Positions 9,081 to 18,584 of a stretch of DNA of 64,000 nucleotides are shown here, one piece after another. The stretch's first letter is position 1. Every line of letters begins with the position of its first letter. Under the pieces are notes generated by a model. The model did no database searches. It was given only the letters and a program-made list of their open reading frames with translations, and was not told where the DNA came from. This stretch comes from Photobacterium lutimaris (lineage in GTDB: Bacteria; Pseudomonadota; Gammaproteobacteria; Enterobacterales; Vibrionaceae), in assembly GCF_003025555.1 (NCBI RefSeq), contig NZ_PYMH01000001.1, positions 434,001 to 498,000 of the forward strand, read 5' to 3'. Position numbers and translations under genes: made by a program.

Positions 9081-9340
9081 GCTCGACTTGCCTTACGGTC
9101 ATTACCGCCTATGAGTGATTTTTTGCAAGCGGTTTCATTTGAACATGAATTGGTTGTGCGGCCTTGTAAGGCTCCCGTAAATTTGTTGTATAGTGAGTAT
9201 TGTTACGGTTTTTTGGTGATGGCAGTCACTAAAATGTTCTTGCACGTTAATTTCCATCATGATTTTAAGTGTGACGAGAGTATAGCTTTCAACTTTATTC
9301 GGTTGTTTGATATGTTCAGCTGGAATAATATCACCATCAA

Positions 9341-9352
9341 GAAAGCGCTTTC
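9341..9352. promoter_or_regulatory. LacI-family operator 1 of the ABC importer operon
   Basis: A perfect 12-bp palindrome GAAAGCGCTTTC. It is one of at least four perfect or near-perfect copies in this locus. It lies 75 bases (about seven helical turns) from the next copy, a spacing compatible with looping by a tetrameric or bridged LacI-type repressor. Assignment to the regulator at 22.1-23.1 kb is inference. Confidence 0.8.
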
Positions 9353-9412
9353 TCGGGAAGGTTATCGAAGTGTTTTTTATAAGAATGTCCCGAGATTTTG
9401 CTGTTAAAGGTG

Positions 9413-9430
9413 AAAGAAAGCGCTTTCTTT
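9413..9430. promoter_or_regulatory. LacI-family operator 2 of the ABC importer operon
   Basis: The palindrome is perfect over 18 bases, AAAGAAAGCGCTTTCTTT, and ends 32 bases before the binding-protein ATG at 9463. That is where a repressor would block transcription or initial elongation. Its presence also argues that translation begins at 9463, not at in-frame starts further upstream. Confidence 0.82.
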
Positions 9431-9462
9431 TTGTGATTATTCCAAATGTGAAGGATTATGTG

Positions 9463-11100
9463 ATGCATAGCAAAAAGGTATTGGCTTCCTTAGTATGCGG
9501 CTTGATGTTAACTGCAAATGGTGTTGTAGCTGATGAAATCAAGCAAGGTGGTACATTGACTGTACCAATTATTGGTACGGGGTTTGTTGAGAACTTTAAC
9601 CCATATACGACGAAAGACCTGCTTCATGGTGTGATGTTTGAGCCGCTGTTGGTTTTCAATAACATGACCGGTAAGACCGAGTACCGACTGGCTGAGTCTG
9701 TTGAGTATTCTGACGATTTGAAGAGCATCTTCGTCAAACTGCGTGATGGATTAACGTGGTCGGATGGTTCTCCACTTACAGCGAAAGACGTGGCATTTAG
9801 TTTCAATATGACCAAAGATGCTGCCGCATTTGACCAAAAAGGAATTTGGAGTAGCGGTAACTTGGTCAGCGTAACAGCCAAAGATACAGCAACAGTTGTG
9901 TTTGAGCTAACTGAAGCAGATTCGACCTTTATTTGGTCACTTCCTGCTTATCACGTGGTACCGGAGAAAGTGTGGAGCAAGGTTGAAGACCTGACAACAT
10001 TTACTAACCCTGACCCTATTGGTAGTGGCCCGATGACCACTGTTAAGTATCTGAAGTCTCAGCAAATGGAGCTTTGTCGTAACCCGCATTACTATCTTGA
10101 GAATCGTCCATATCTCGATTGTTTGACTTACCGTTCTTATAACGATAATTCACAGATTCAACCGGCATTAATGAAGGGTGAAATTGAATGGGGCTCAAAC
10201 TTTATTGCCGACATCGATAATACGTTTGTTGCCGCCGATCCAAGCAATAACCACTATTGGTACCCTGCCAACGATGCTATCCATCTTTATGTAAACACAA
10301 AAGAAAAGCCATTTGATAACCTCAAGGTGCGTAAGGCTCTGTCCGTCGCACTGGATCGTGAGGCGATTGTTGACATTGCAGCCTACGGCTATCCGACACC
10401 GAACTTTAATGCCGGTGGCATCGGTGAACTTTATAGCACGCATATTAGCAAAGACGTTAACGCTAAATATAAAGAGCTTACTCAATACAACCCGGAAAAA
10501 GCCAAACAGTTACTGGATTCTGCTGGTTATAAAGACTTGAATGGTGATGGCTTCCGAGACATGCCTGATGGCAAGACTATCGAATTTGATATCGAGGTTG
10601 TCAATGGCTGGACTGATTGGATCCAAGTCGTCCAGATGGTAACAGAGTACTACGAAGAAATTGGCATTAAAGCGAATGTGAAAACAGTCGACTGGGCTGT
10701 TTATGACAAGTCTTTGAAAGACAGCGAATATAAAATGTCGATTAACTGGTCAATGGTTGCGACAAACCCAATCTTGGCTTACCAAGAGTATTTCTCAACG
10801 TCACGTATTGGTAAAACATGGCATGCCGGACATGGGGTTAATTCGCCAGAAATTGATAGCTTGATCGATAGTTTCGGTAAAACCAATGAACCGAAACAGC
10901 AGAAAGAAATACTTGATGAACTTCAGGAGTTTACTGCTGAGAATCTGCCGTTTATTCCGCTGTTCTCAAACCCAACTTGGTTCCAGTATAACAGCTCGAA
11001 AATTGCAGGTTGGCCTAGCAAAGAGAATCCGTATGTTCAGCCTGTTTGGTACGATGGTGGTAAGCGAGTGCTAATCCTTAATAATCTTCATCTTAAGTAA
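9463..11100 (+). CDS. ABC importer substrate-binding protein, family 5 (oligosaccharide type)
   Basis: This 545-residue periplasmic protein delivers substrate to the permeases encoded next. It has a signal peptide (MHSKKVLASLVCGLMLTANG, cleavage after VVA) and the family 5 (DppA/OppA) fold, with DLLHGVMFEPLL, LRDGLTWSDGSPLTAKDVAFS and VRKALSVALDREAIV. By eye it resembles the cellobiose/chitobiose-binding proteins of vibrios, sharing NFNP, VPEKVWSKV and the aromatic-rich NGWTDW stretch. With glucan-active enzymes downstream, a beta-gluco-oligosaccharide ligand is more likely than a peptide; that is inference. The ATG at 9463 has AAGGA seven bases upstream. Two LacI-type operators lie directly before it. 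Confidence 0.9.
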   Translation: MHSKKVLASLVCGLMLTANGVVADEIKQGGTLTVPIIGTGFVENFNPYTTKDLLHGVMFEPLLVFNNMTGKTEYRLAESVEYSDDLKSIFVKLRDGLTWSDGSPLTAKDVAFSFNMTKDAAAFDQKGIWSSGNLVSVTAKDTATVVFELTEADSTFIWSLPAYHVVPEKVWSKVEDLTTFTNPDPIGSGPMTTVKYLKSQQMELCRNPHYYLENRPYLDCLTYRSYNDNSQIQPALMKGEIEWGSNFIADIDNTFVAADPSNNHYWYPANDAIHLYVNTKEKPFDNLKVRKALSVALDREAIVDIAAYGYPTPNFNAGGIGELYSTHISKDVNAKYKELTQYNPEKAKQLLDSAGYKDLNGDGFRDMPDGKTIEFDIEVVNGWTDWIQVVQMVTEYYEEIGIKANVKTVDWAVYDKSLKDSEYKMSINWSMVATNPILAYQEYFSTSRIGKTWHAGHGVNSPEIDSLIDSFGKTNEPKQQKEILDELQEFTAENLPFIPLFSNPTWFQYNSSKIAGWPSKENPYVQPVWYDGGKRVLILNNLHLK

Positions 11101-11115
11101 TTGTATAAATAGTTT

Positions 11116-11137
11116 AAAGGGCCATTTATGGCTCTTT
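11116..11137 (+). promoter_or_regulatory. Intercistronic hairpin after the binding-protein gene
   Basis: The arms AAAGGGCCAT and ATGGCTCTTT pair with one G-U. No T tail follows, so this is probably a leaky stop or an RNA-stabilising hairpin. Such elements commonly keep binding-protein mRNA in excess over the permease part of the same operon. Confidence 0.55.
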
Positions 11138-11154
11138 AAACATCGGGGTTTATT

Positions 11155-12129
11155 ATGAGCTTTATCTTACGCAGACTCGGTTTTTATTTTGTTGCTTTTA
11201 TCATAGCAATTTCTTTTAATTTTCTTCTTCCTAGGCTAATGCCTGGCGATCCTGTCGATGCTTTATTTGCGGCAGCTCAAGGTCGCATGGATCCGGCCCA
11301 GATGGATGCGGTACGCGAAATGTACGGCTTCGTCGATGGCTCTGTATTTGAGCAATATATTGCCTACATACAAAGTGTTTTCACTCTGGACTTGGGTCCC
11401 TCGGTATTGATGTTTCCCGTAAGCGTAACTGAGGTAATTAGTAACGCTTTGCCGTGGACCATTTTTCTGGCACTAGGGTCCTTGATTGTGGCGCTGATAA
11501 TCGGTGTTTCTATCGGAACCTATGCCTCTTATCGTCGAGAAGGTTTGTTTGGTCAAATCGTACCGCCGACATTGGCATTTATCAGTAATTTTCCTTACAT
11601 CGTAACTGCATTATTACTGTTTTATTTCTTTGGCTTGAAGCTGGAAGTGCTTCCGCTCGCCTATACCTATGATCCGTCTTTAGATCCTGGCTTTAACTTA
11701 GCGTTTATTGGAAGCGTTGCAAAGCACGCAGTATTGCCAATGGGCTCGATGATTGTCGTTGGTATTTCGACCTGGGTCTTCAATATGCGTAATGCGATGA
11801 TTAATGTTCTTGGTGAAGATTATGTCACCATGGCTGAAGCAAAGGGCTTAAGCAGTTTGCGTGTTATGTACCGCTATGCAGGAAGGAATGCCATTTTACC
11901 GGTAGCAACCGCAATTGCGATGGCGATTGGTTTCTCCTTTGCAGGCTCAATTATGACCGAGGTCGTTTTTAACTATCAGGGGCTGGGTAATATTCTTCTC
12001 AAGGGTATTGTTGCTCGAGACTACCCATTGATCCAGGCAATTCTGCTGATTCTTGTTACCGCAGTACTTACGGCCAACTTCGTAGCAGACCTTCTTTACG
12101 TCTGGTTAGATCCTCGGATTTCTAAATAA
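11155..12129 (+). CDS. ABC importer permease, DppB/OppB type
   Basis: A 324-residue inner-membrane permease, the first of the pair forming the translocation pore. It has the family N-terminus (FILRRLGFYFVAFIIAISFN), the PGDPVDALF motif after the first helix and about six membrane segments. The cytoplasmic coupling loop reads EDYVTMAEAKGLSSLRVMYR, the EAA motif that contacts the ATPases. It follows the binding-protein gene by 54 bases across a hairpin and precedes the second permease by nine bases. Length and order (B, C, D, F) match the peptide/nickel/oligosaccharide importer class. Confidence 0.92.
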   Translation: MSFILRRLGFYFVAFIIAISFNFLLPRLMPGDPVDALFAAAQGRMDPAQMDAVREMYGFVDGSVFEQYIAYIQSVFTLDLGPSVLMFPVSVTEVISNALPWTIFLALGSLIVALIIGVSIGTYASYRREGLFGQIVPPTLAFISNFPYIVTALLLFYFFGLKLEVLPLAYTYDPSLDPGFNLAFIGSVAKHAVLPMGSMIVVGISTWVFNMRNAMINVLGEDYVTMAEAKGLSSLRVMYRYAGRNAILPVATAIAMAIGFSFAGSIMTEVVFNYQGLGNILLKGIVARDYPLIQAILLILVTAVLTANFVADLLYVWLDPRISK

Positions 12130-12138
12130 GGTTTGAAT

Positions 12139-13119
12139 ATGAGTAAGTTAATAGAATCTTACGACAATAGTATGCAGGTTCAAAAACCGAATAAATTTGT
12201 CAAAAAAAGCAAAGAAATACTCTCGACGCTACACGCGTTCTTTCACGGTAATCCGCCTGCAATTATAGGTAGCCTGCTGATTTCGATTGTGCTAATTGGC
12301 GCACTGATGGCACCGGTACTGGCCAGTCATGATCCGAATAAGCGTGTAGCGAGACCGCATGTCGCACCCAATGCCGAACATGTCCTTGGTACGACTCGTA
12401 GCGGGCGTGATGTCTACAGCCAAGTGTTACATGGCGCACGAAAGTCGCTGGCTGTTGCTTTGTCTGCCGGTATTATTGCGATGACTCTGGCGGTGGCCGT
12501 GGGGGTAACTTCAGGGTATATGGGCGGAAAAGTTGATGAATGGCTTAACTTTGTTACCAACGTCTTTTTGGTATTCCCGCAGTTACCACTGTTGATAGTC
12601 TTGGCCGCTTTTCTGGGGCAGGTCGGGTCCATGGTTATCACGATATTACTCGGCGTTACCTCCTGGCCTTGGGGGGCAAGGGTGATACGTTCGCAAACGA
12701 TGGCAATCAGGAACAAGGAATACATTATTTCAGCTGAGGTGATGGGGGAGTCTAAGATTCGGATCATTCTTGTTGAGATTCTGCCAAACCTGATCTCGAT
12801 TGTTTTTGGTGGTTTCCTCGGAACGGTGATTTACGCCATGGGGTCGGAAGCTGGACTGGGTATTCTTGGCTTAGGTGATGCGACGGAAGTGAGCTGGGGA
12901 TCAATGCTTTACTGGGCACAGACATCATCGTCGCTATATACAGGAGCGTGGTGGGAAATGATTGTTCCTGCAACGGCACTGGCAATTACCGGGGGGTCTT
13001 TAGCACTAATTAATATGTCTATTGATCAGGTAAGTAACCCGAAACTGAAGACTGGCCCACATATGAAGTTGTGGAAGAAACTGAAAAGAGAAGCCGATCA
13101 ACGCCGAGGTCTATTATGA
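12139..13119 (+). CDS. ABC importer permease, DppC/OppC type
   Basis: The second pore subunit, 326 residues. A cytoplasmic N-terminal tail of about 45 residues precedes the first membrane helix (IIGSLLISIVLIGALMAPVL). The DppC-type motif DPNKRVARPHVAPNAEHVLG(T) follows, then NKEYIISAEVMGESKIRIIL as the EAA coupling loop. The ATG at 12139 has AAGG seven bases upstream and is preferred to an in-frame TTG at 12133. The stop codon overlaps the ATG of the first ATPase (ATGA), indicating translational coupling. Confidence 0.92.
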   Translation: MSKLIESYDNSMQVQKPNKFVKKSKEILSTLHAFFHGNPPAIIGSLLISIVLIGALMAPVLASHDPNKRVARPHVAPNAEHVLGTTRSGRDVYSQVLHGARKSLAVALSAGIIAMTLAVAVGVTSGYMGGKVDEWLNFVTNVFLVFPQLPLLIVLAAFLGQVGSMVITILLGVTSWPWGARVIRSQTMAIRNKEYIISAEVMGESKIRIILVEILPNLISIVFGGFLGTVIYAMGSEAGLGILGLGDATEVSWGSMLYWAQTSSSLYTGAWWEMIVPATALAITGGSLALINMSIDQVSNPKLKTGPHMKLWKKLKREADQRRGLL

Positions 13120-14072
13120 AAGATGCGCTGCTAGAAATTAATAATCTTTGTGTCGATTATGTTTCTCCAAATGGAGTTGCTCGAGCTGTTAACAATGTTA
13201 GCTTGAGTATAGCCCCTGGTGAAACGCTGGGCATTGCAGGCGAATCTGGGTGCGGTAAGAGTACGCTGGCCTTTGCGATTTCACGTTTGCACAAAGCTCC
13301 TGCGCTCATCTCCGAAGGTGAGATCCTGTACAAGGATCGTGATGTTCTGAAAATGTCGGATAAAGAGCTGCGCAATTTCCGCTGGAAAGATGTCTCTGTG
13401 GTATTTCAGAGTGCAATGAACTCGTTGAATCCAGTCATAACAATTGGTGAGCAACTGGTTGATGTAATCCTTGCGCATAAAAATGTGAGATACGAAGAAG
13501 CTTATCAGAAAGCCGTTGAATTGTTGGGTGTTGTTGGTATTCATGGCGATAGGATGAGCAGCTTCCCCCATCAGTTGAGCGGGGGGATGAGGCAGCGGGT
13601 GGTTATTGCTGTCGCGCTGGCGTTAGAGCCTAAGCTGATCATCATGGATGAGCCGACGACCGCGCTGGACGTTGTCGTTGAGCGTGAAATCCTAAATGAG
13701 TTATATGATTTAAAAACGAAATTTGGCTTCTCGATTTTATTTATCAGCCACGATCTAAGCTTGATGGGTGAAATAGCAGACCGTATTGGTGTGATGTATG
13801 CCGGTAATCTGATTGAGATTGGCGACGCAGCCACCGTTTTTGGTAAGCCGTCCCACCCGTACACACAAGGTTTGATTGCCTCATTCCCGACAATTCATGG
13901 GCCTAAAGAAAGGCTATACGGTATTCCAGGCAATCCTGTTGATTTGCTTCGGATTCCACAGGGATGTAATTTTCAGGATCGCTGTAGCCAGTGCAATGCC
14001 GCGTGTAAACAGCATGAACCTCAATTGCTTAAGCTAAATGATCAGCACTACGCCGCTTGTCATCGGATTTAA
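13116..14072 (+). CDS. ABC importer ATPase, DppD/OppD type
   Basis: A 318-residue cytoplasmic ATPase. Walker A is GESGCGKSTL, the signature is LSGGMRQRV, Walker B is LIIMDEPTTALD and the switch histidine is in FISHDLSL. The C-terminal extension holds the cysteine cluster of the oligopeptide-type subfamily (GCNFQDRCSQCNAACKQHEP), which in relatives binds an Fe-S cluster. The true start is the ATG at 13116 overlapping the previous stop; upstream in-frame codons belong to the permease gene in another frame. It works with the next gene as a heterodimer. Confidence 0.93.
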   Translation: MKDALLEINNLCVDYVSPNGVARAVNNVSLSIAPGETLGIAGESGCGKSTLAFAISRLHKAPALISEGEILYKDRDVLKMSDKELRNFRWKDVSVVFQSAMNSLNPVITIGEQLVDVILAHKNVRYEEAYQKAVELLGVVGIHGDRMSSFPHQLSGGMRQRVVIAVALALEPKLIIMDEPTTALDVVVEREILNELYDLKTKFGFSILFISHDLSLMGEIADRIGVMYAGNLIEIGDAATVFGKPSHPYTQGLIASFPTIHGPKERLYGIPGNPVDLLRIPQGCNFQDRCSQCNAACKQHEPQLLKLNDQHYAACHRI

Positions 14073-14082
14073 GGGATAAAAA

Positions 14083-15060
14083 ATGGAAACGTTAGAGAAT
14101 AAAGAAGTTGTCCTCTCTGTACGAAACTTGGTTAAAGACTTTCCGATTGGAAGCGGCAAAAACCAGTATATGCGTGCCGTCAATGATGTGTCATTTGACC
14201 TTTGTAAAGGCGAGGCTCTGGCCATTGTTGGTGAGTCTGGTTCGGGCAAGAGTACTGGCGCTAGGATTCTGACCCGTATTTACGATAAGACCGGTGGCGA
14301 TATTTCCTTCAAGGGCAAGCCGCTGCATGAATACACTAAAGAGCACGGTAGCCTGGAATATGCCCGACAAGTACAGATGATTTTCCAGGACCCGTTTGGT
14401 TCTCTTAACCCTGTTCACAATATCTACCATCACATAGCTAGGCCGTTGTTGATTCATAACCGAGTTGGCAAACAAGATGTCGAGAAGCTGGTCTATGAAT
14501 TGTTGGAAATGGTCGGGCTAAATCCGGCAGTCGAAACATCAGAAAAGTATCCTCACCAGCTTAGTGGTGGCCAGCGTCAGCGTGTTGCAATTGCCCGTGC
14601 AATTGCCGTTTCACCAGAAGTCATTTTGGCCGACGAGCCAATTTCAATGCTCGACGTATCGGTACGACTTGGGATCTTGAATCTGATGGCGGACTTGAAA
14701 GACAAGCACGGTATCTCTTTCATGTACATCACTCATGATATTGCCACTGCGCGCTATTTTGCTGAAAAAACAGCGGTGATGTACGTCGGCCATATGGTTG
14801 AGTGGGGTAACAGCGATAAAGTGACTCAAACCCCACAGCACCCCTATACCCAGTTGCTTCTATCTGCTGTCCCTGAGGCTGGAAGAGCAGGGCGTCGTGA
14901 GCTAAGTGCAAAGAAGGGAGAAATCCCATTATGGAAACCTGACAGCCAAGGTTGTCCGTTTTCAGCGCGCTGCCCTAAGGCCACTGAGCGATGCCTAGAG
15001 GCTCTGCCCTCAGTTACACAGCTAGCAGATGATCATTTTATCCGGTGTCACCACATCTGA
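14083..15060 (+). CDS. ABC importer ATPase, DppF/OppF type
   Basis: The second ATPase of the importer, 325 residues. Walker A is GESGSGKSTG, the signature is LSGGQRQRV, Walker B is VILADEPISMLD and the switch His is in YITHDIATAR. The C-terminal Oligo_HPY-type tail carries the cysteine cluster GCPFSARCPKATERC. The start at 14083 has AAGGGA in ribosome-site position, ten bases after the previous stop. The gene ends 61 bases before the phosphorylase start, with an operator in between, so the next gene may also be transcribed from its own promoter. Confidence 0.93.
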   Translation: METLENKEVVLSVRNLVKDFPIGSGKNQYMRAVNDVSFDLCKGEALAIVGESGSGKSTGARILTRIYDKTGGDISFKGKPLHEYTKEHGSLEYARQVQMIFQDPFGSLNPVHNIYHHIARPLLIHNRVGKQDVEKLVYELLEMVGLNPAVETSEKYPHQLSGGQRQRVAIARAIAVSPEVILADEPISMLDVSVRLGILNLMADLKDKHGISFMYITHDIATARYFAEKTAVMYVGHMVEWGNSDKVTQTPQHPYTQLLLSAVPEAGRAGRRELSAKKGEIPLWKPDSQGCPFSARCPKATERCLEALPSVTQLADDHFIRCHHI

Positions 15061-15090
15061 TTTGATCAGTTAAAAAATTTTGCGCATTAA

Positions 15091-15102
15091 GAAAGCGCTT
15101 TC
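15091..15102. promoter_or_regulatory. LacI-family operator before the phosphorylase gene
   Basis: A perfect GAAAGCGCTTTC lies 19 bases before the phosphorylase ATG at 15122. A copy inside the gene string suggests a second regulated promoter, or a roadblock site, between the transport genes and the catabolic genes. Confidence 0.75.
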
Positions 15103-15121
15103 AAAAGTTCTGGTTAGAGTT

Positions 15122-18100
15122 ATGGAAAGTAAAATTAAAAAGCAATCAAACGAAATTACCGGCAAGTTTGTCACTCTTGATGGTGAAAAATACTATCTTA
15201 TTGAAAATGTTGATCGTATGGCTCCGTTTTTTATCAGTGTGGTGTCGGCTAGTAACCATTGGTTATTTATCTCCTCAACGGGAAGCCTGACTGCTGGCCG
15301 GATAAAGCCAGAGAATGCACTATTCCCATATAAGTCGGTCGATTACATTCATGAGAGCGCCGAGAATACAGGCAGCAAAACCCTTGTTAGGGTAACGACT
15401 GAAGAGGGTGCAATGCTATGGGAACCCTTCAATACTCACCATGATGGTTTCTACCAAACTCAGCGCAATATCTATAAAAATGCGGCTGGCGATAAGATTG
15501 TTTTTGAAGAGGTGAACGAAGATTTATCTCTGACTTTCAAGTACCAGTGGAGTACCAGTGATAAATATGGCTTTGTTCGGACATCAACGCTAACAAATCA
15601 TTCCTCGTACAGTGCACAGGTGGAGATCGTTGACGGAATCCAAAATATTCTACCGTCTGGTGCGCCTTTATCAGCAATGCAGGATCGCAGCGCACTTGTG
15701 GATGCCTATAAATGGAATGAGCTACTGTCAGATTCAGTTTTAGCGACCTATAGCATGTACGCCAAGTTAAGTGACCGTGCCGAACCGGCTGAGTCACTGC
15801 GTGCAACCACCGTGTTCAGCATTGCTGATGACTGTGAGTCAATCTTGTTGTCAAGTGAGCAACTCGGCGCCTTCCGTCGTGGGGGGAAAGTGGAAACCGA
15901 AACACTGCGTCGCGGTTTGCGCGGGGCGTATTTTGTTTGCAAACAATGTGATCTTGCCGCTGGTGAACAAGATACTTGGCAGATCATTGCGGATATTGAT
16001 AAGACTCACACTGATGTGGTCGAATTGAATCAGAGTTTGATAACAGAGAGTGCGGTCGAGAGTGACATCTCTCGCTCGGTCAGAGAGAACCACAAGGAGC
16101 TTTTGATGCTGATGTCTGGCAGCGACGCCTGGCAGAAAACAGCAGAAGAAGAGACAACGGTTCACCACTACGCCAATGTACTGTTTAACAATATGCGTGG
16201 CGGTGTAGTGGTTGATAACTACTGGGTTGATACGCAAGACTTTGTGAAAACATTGACCCACTCGAGCGTTGCGGTTGCGACTCGCAACAGCGCTTTTCTG
16301 GCCCACTTGCCAGAGCGTATCGGCTATAACGAGTTGCTCGGCCTGGCGGAAAAGCAAAATGATAACCAGCTTGTACGCCTGTGCTACGAATATCTTCCAT
16401 TGACGTTTGGTCGCCGCCATGGTGATCCGAGTCGTCCGTGGAATCATTTCGAGATCAAAGTTAAAGATAAGAATGGTGAGCGATTGCTGTCATACCAGGG
16501 TAACTGGCGTGATATTTTCCAAAACTGGGAAGCACTTGCGGTTAGCTATCCGAATTTCATCAAGTCGTTTATTGCCAAGTTTGTCAATGCATCGACCGCC
16601 GACGGCTATAACCCTTATCGAATTACTAAAGAGGGTGTCGACTGGGAAGTACTGGAGCCTGAAGATCCATGGAGCAATATCGGCTATTGGGGTGATCATC
16701 AGATCATCTATTTACTTAAATTCCTCGAACTCTCGAAGAAGTACCAGCCGCAGGAACTGAGCTCGCTACTTAGCCGTGATATTTTCAGCTATGCCAACGT
16801 GCCTTATGAGATTAAAGCTGCAGAAGCGTTGTTTAACGACCCTAAAAATACCGTTGATTTTAATCAAGATCTGCATGACTTGATTAATGGGAAGGTTGAA
16901 GAGTTGGGCAGTGACGGCCGATTGCTGTTGAACCATGACGGTGATGTATACCTGGTTAACCTGACTGAAAAAATGATGGTACCGCTACTGGCGAAACTGG
17001 GTAACCTGGTTGTTGACGGTGGGGTTTGGCTCAATACCCAACGTCCAGAATGGAACGATGCCAACAATGCCATTGTCGGTAACGGGTTGTCTATGGTGAC
17101 GCTGTACTATATGCGCCGCTACGTTACCTTCATGCAAGAATTGCTAAGAGATAACCTGAAGGCGGTTGAGCTGTCTTCGGAGCTGGTTGACTGGATCATT
17201 GCCACATCACAGATTCTAGCAGAAGCGAAAACCGAGCTTAAACGCAAGAGCATCACCCGGCAGACACGGAAAGCCTTGCTGAGCAAGCTTGCTGGTGCAG
17301 CGAGTGATTATCGCACCACGGTTTATGAAAATAACGGTTTCTCCGGTAAAACAAAAGTCGACGGTCAGCTTATCCTGCAGCTGCTTGATGTCAGTCTAGA
17401 TGTTATTGATGAGGGTATTGCAGCCAACCGACGCCAAGATGGCTTGTATAACGCTTATAATATCATCAGTTACTCGTCAGAAAGTGCCAGTGTTGAAGAG
17501 CTTTATCCAATGCTGGAAGGACAGGTGGCGGTACTTAGCTCAGGCGTACTCAGCCCTGAACAGGCGGTGGCGCTGCTCGATAACCTTTACGCGAGTGAAA
17601 TGTTCCGTGAAGACCAGCAAAGCTTCATGCTGTACCCGGACCGTGAATTAACCTGTTTTATGAATAAAAATAAGGTTTCAGCTTCGCGAATTAATGCTAA
17701 TGGGCTGCTCAAGAAAATGGTTCACAATAGCGACCACCGCTTGGTTGAACCAGATGCTGATGGTAGCTACCACTTTAATGCAGATTTTGAAAATGCAGGC
17801 TTCTTGCTGGCTGCGCTGGATACTATCAAAAGCGACTATAAAGACATTGAGCATGACACCATCAAAGATGTCGTTGATTGCTATGAAGAGGTGTTCAATC
17901 ACCAAGCCTTTACTGGTCGCTCAGGTACCATGTTTGGCTATGAAGGGCTAGGTTGTATCTATTGGCATATGGTATCGAAACTGCTGCTTGCCGTTCAGGA
18001 AAACTATTTCGCTTCTTGGCAAAAAGAGCCTAATTCAAATGCGACCCAGAAGTTGGCAGAGTATTATTATAAAGTGCGTTCTGGAATCGGCTTTAATAAA

Positions 18101-18568
18101 ACGCCTGAGAACTATGGTGCCTTCCCGACCGATCCTTATTCGCATACACCGAAACATGCCGGTGCCCAGCAACCGGGTATGACTGGTCAGGTGAAAGAAG
18201 AGATCCTAACTCGTTTTGGGGAGCTAGGGGTATGCATCGAAGAAGGTCTCATTCATTTCAAGCCTTCCTTGTTGAGAAACGTCGAATTCCTCAAAGCGGA
18301 TAGCCGATTTGATTTCATCAATATTGATGGTGAAAATCAGACAATGTTACTGCCGAAAGGCTCATTGGCCTTTACCTACTGCCAAATTCCGGTGGTTTAT
18401 AGAGTTGTGGAAGAAAAGGCGGGTGTAGAGGTTGTACTGAATAATAACGATTGTATTCAGTTGCCAGGGGTGTCATTGGATATGGATATCAGCCGCCATC
18501 TGTTTGCCCGCACTGGTGAAGTGAAAGTGATCACCGTGTCTATTCCGGCCACCATGTTAATGGGCTGA
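15122..18568 (+). CDS. Clan GH-Q glycoside phosphorylase, probably GH149-like beta-1,3-glucan phosphorylase
   Basis: This large cytoplasmic enzyme (1148 residues, no signal peptide) resembles the GH94/GH149/GH161 phosphorylases, which split beta-glucosyl bonds with phosphate to release glucose-1-phosphate. The length is far above GH94 cellobiose phosphorylases (about 800) and close to GH149/GH161. An N-terminal beta-sandwich (1-320) precedes a helical barrel with RRHGDPSRPWNHF, GNWRDIFQNWEAL (about 461-473) and NIGYWGDHQIIYLLK, whose Asp525 is a candidate catalytic acid. A long C-terminal region contains YGAFPTDPYSHTP. The GH149 assignment and beta-1,3 specificity are recalled from family features, not searched. 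ATG 15122 is preferred to an in-frame TTG at 15080, which would place the operator inside the gene. Confidence 0.75.
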   Translation: MESKIKKQSNEITGKFVTLDGEKYYLIENVDRMAPFFISVVSASNHWLFISSTGSLTAGRIKPENALFPYKSVDYIHESAENTGSKTLVRVTTEEGAMLWEPFNTHHDGFYQTQRNIYKNAAGDKIVFEEVNEDLSLTFKYQWSTSDKYGFVRTSTLTNHSSYSAQVEIVDGIQNILPSGAPLSAMQDRSALVDAYKWNELLSDSVLATYSMYAKLSDRAEPAESLRATTVFSIADDCESILLSSEQLGAFRRGGKVETETLRRGLRGAYFVCKQCDLAAGEQDTWQIIADIDKTHTDVVELNQSLITESAVESDISRSVRENHKELLMLMSGSDAWQKTAEEETTVHHYANVLFNNMRGGVVVDNYWVDTQDFVKTLTHSSVAVATRNSAFLAHLPERIGYNELLGLAEKQNDNQLVRLCYEYLPLTFGRRHGDPSRPWNHFEIKVKDKNGERLLSYQGNWRDIFQNWEALAVSYPNFIKSFIAKFVNASTADGYNPYRITKEGVDWEVLEPEDPWSNIGYWGDHQIIYLLKFLELSKKYQPQELSSLLSRDIFSYANVPYEIKAAEALFNDPKNTVDFNQDLHDLINGKVEELGSDGRLLLNHDGDVYLVNLTEKMMVPLLAKLGNLVVDGGVWLNTQRPEWNDANNAIVGNGLSMVTLYYMRRYVTFMQELLRDNLKAVELSSELVDWIIATSQILAEAKTELKRKSITRQTRKALLSKLAGAASDYRTTVYENNGFSGKTKVDGQLILQLLDVSLDVIDEGIAANRRQDGLYNAYNIISYSSESASVEELYPMLEGQVAVLSSGVLSPEQAVALLDNLYASEMFREDQQSFMLYPDRELTCFMNKNKVSASRINANGLLKKMVHNSDHRLVEPDADGSYHFNADFENAGFLLAALDTIKSDYKDIEHDTIKDVVDCYEEVFNHQAFTGRSGTMFGYEGLGCIYWHMVSKLLLAVQENYFASWQKEPNSNATQKLAEYYYKVRSGIGFNKTPENYGAFPTDPYSHTPKHAGAQQPGMTGQVKEEILTRFGELGVCIEEGLIHFKPSLLRNVEFLKADSRFDFINIDGENQTMLLPKGSLAFTYCQIPVVYRVVEEKAGVEVVLNNNDCIQLPGVSLDMDISRHLFARTGEVKVITVSIPATMLMG

Positions 18569-18584
18569 GAGCTCGGGAGAGTAT

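Noticed and set aside
9307..9462. Longer upstream start for the family 5 binding protein
   Set aside because: It would place the 18-bp operator inside the coding region and bury the signal peptide; the ATG at 9463 has a good ribosome site.
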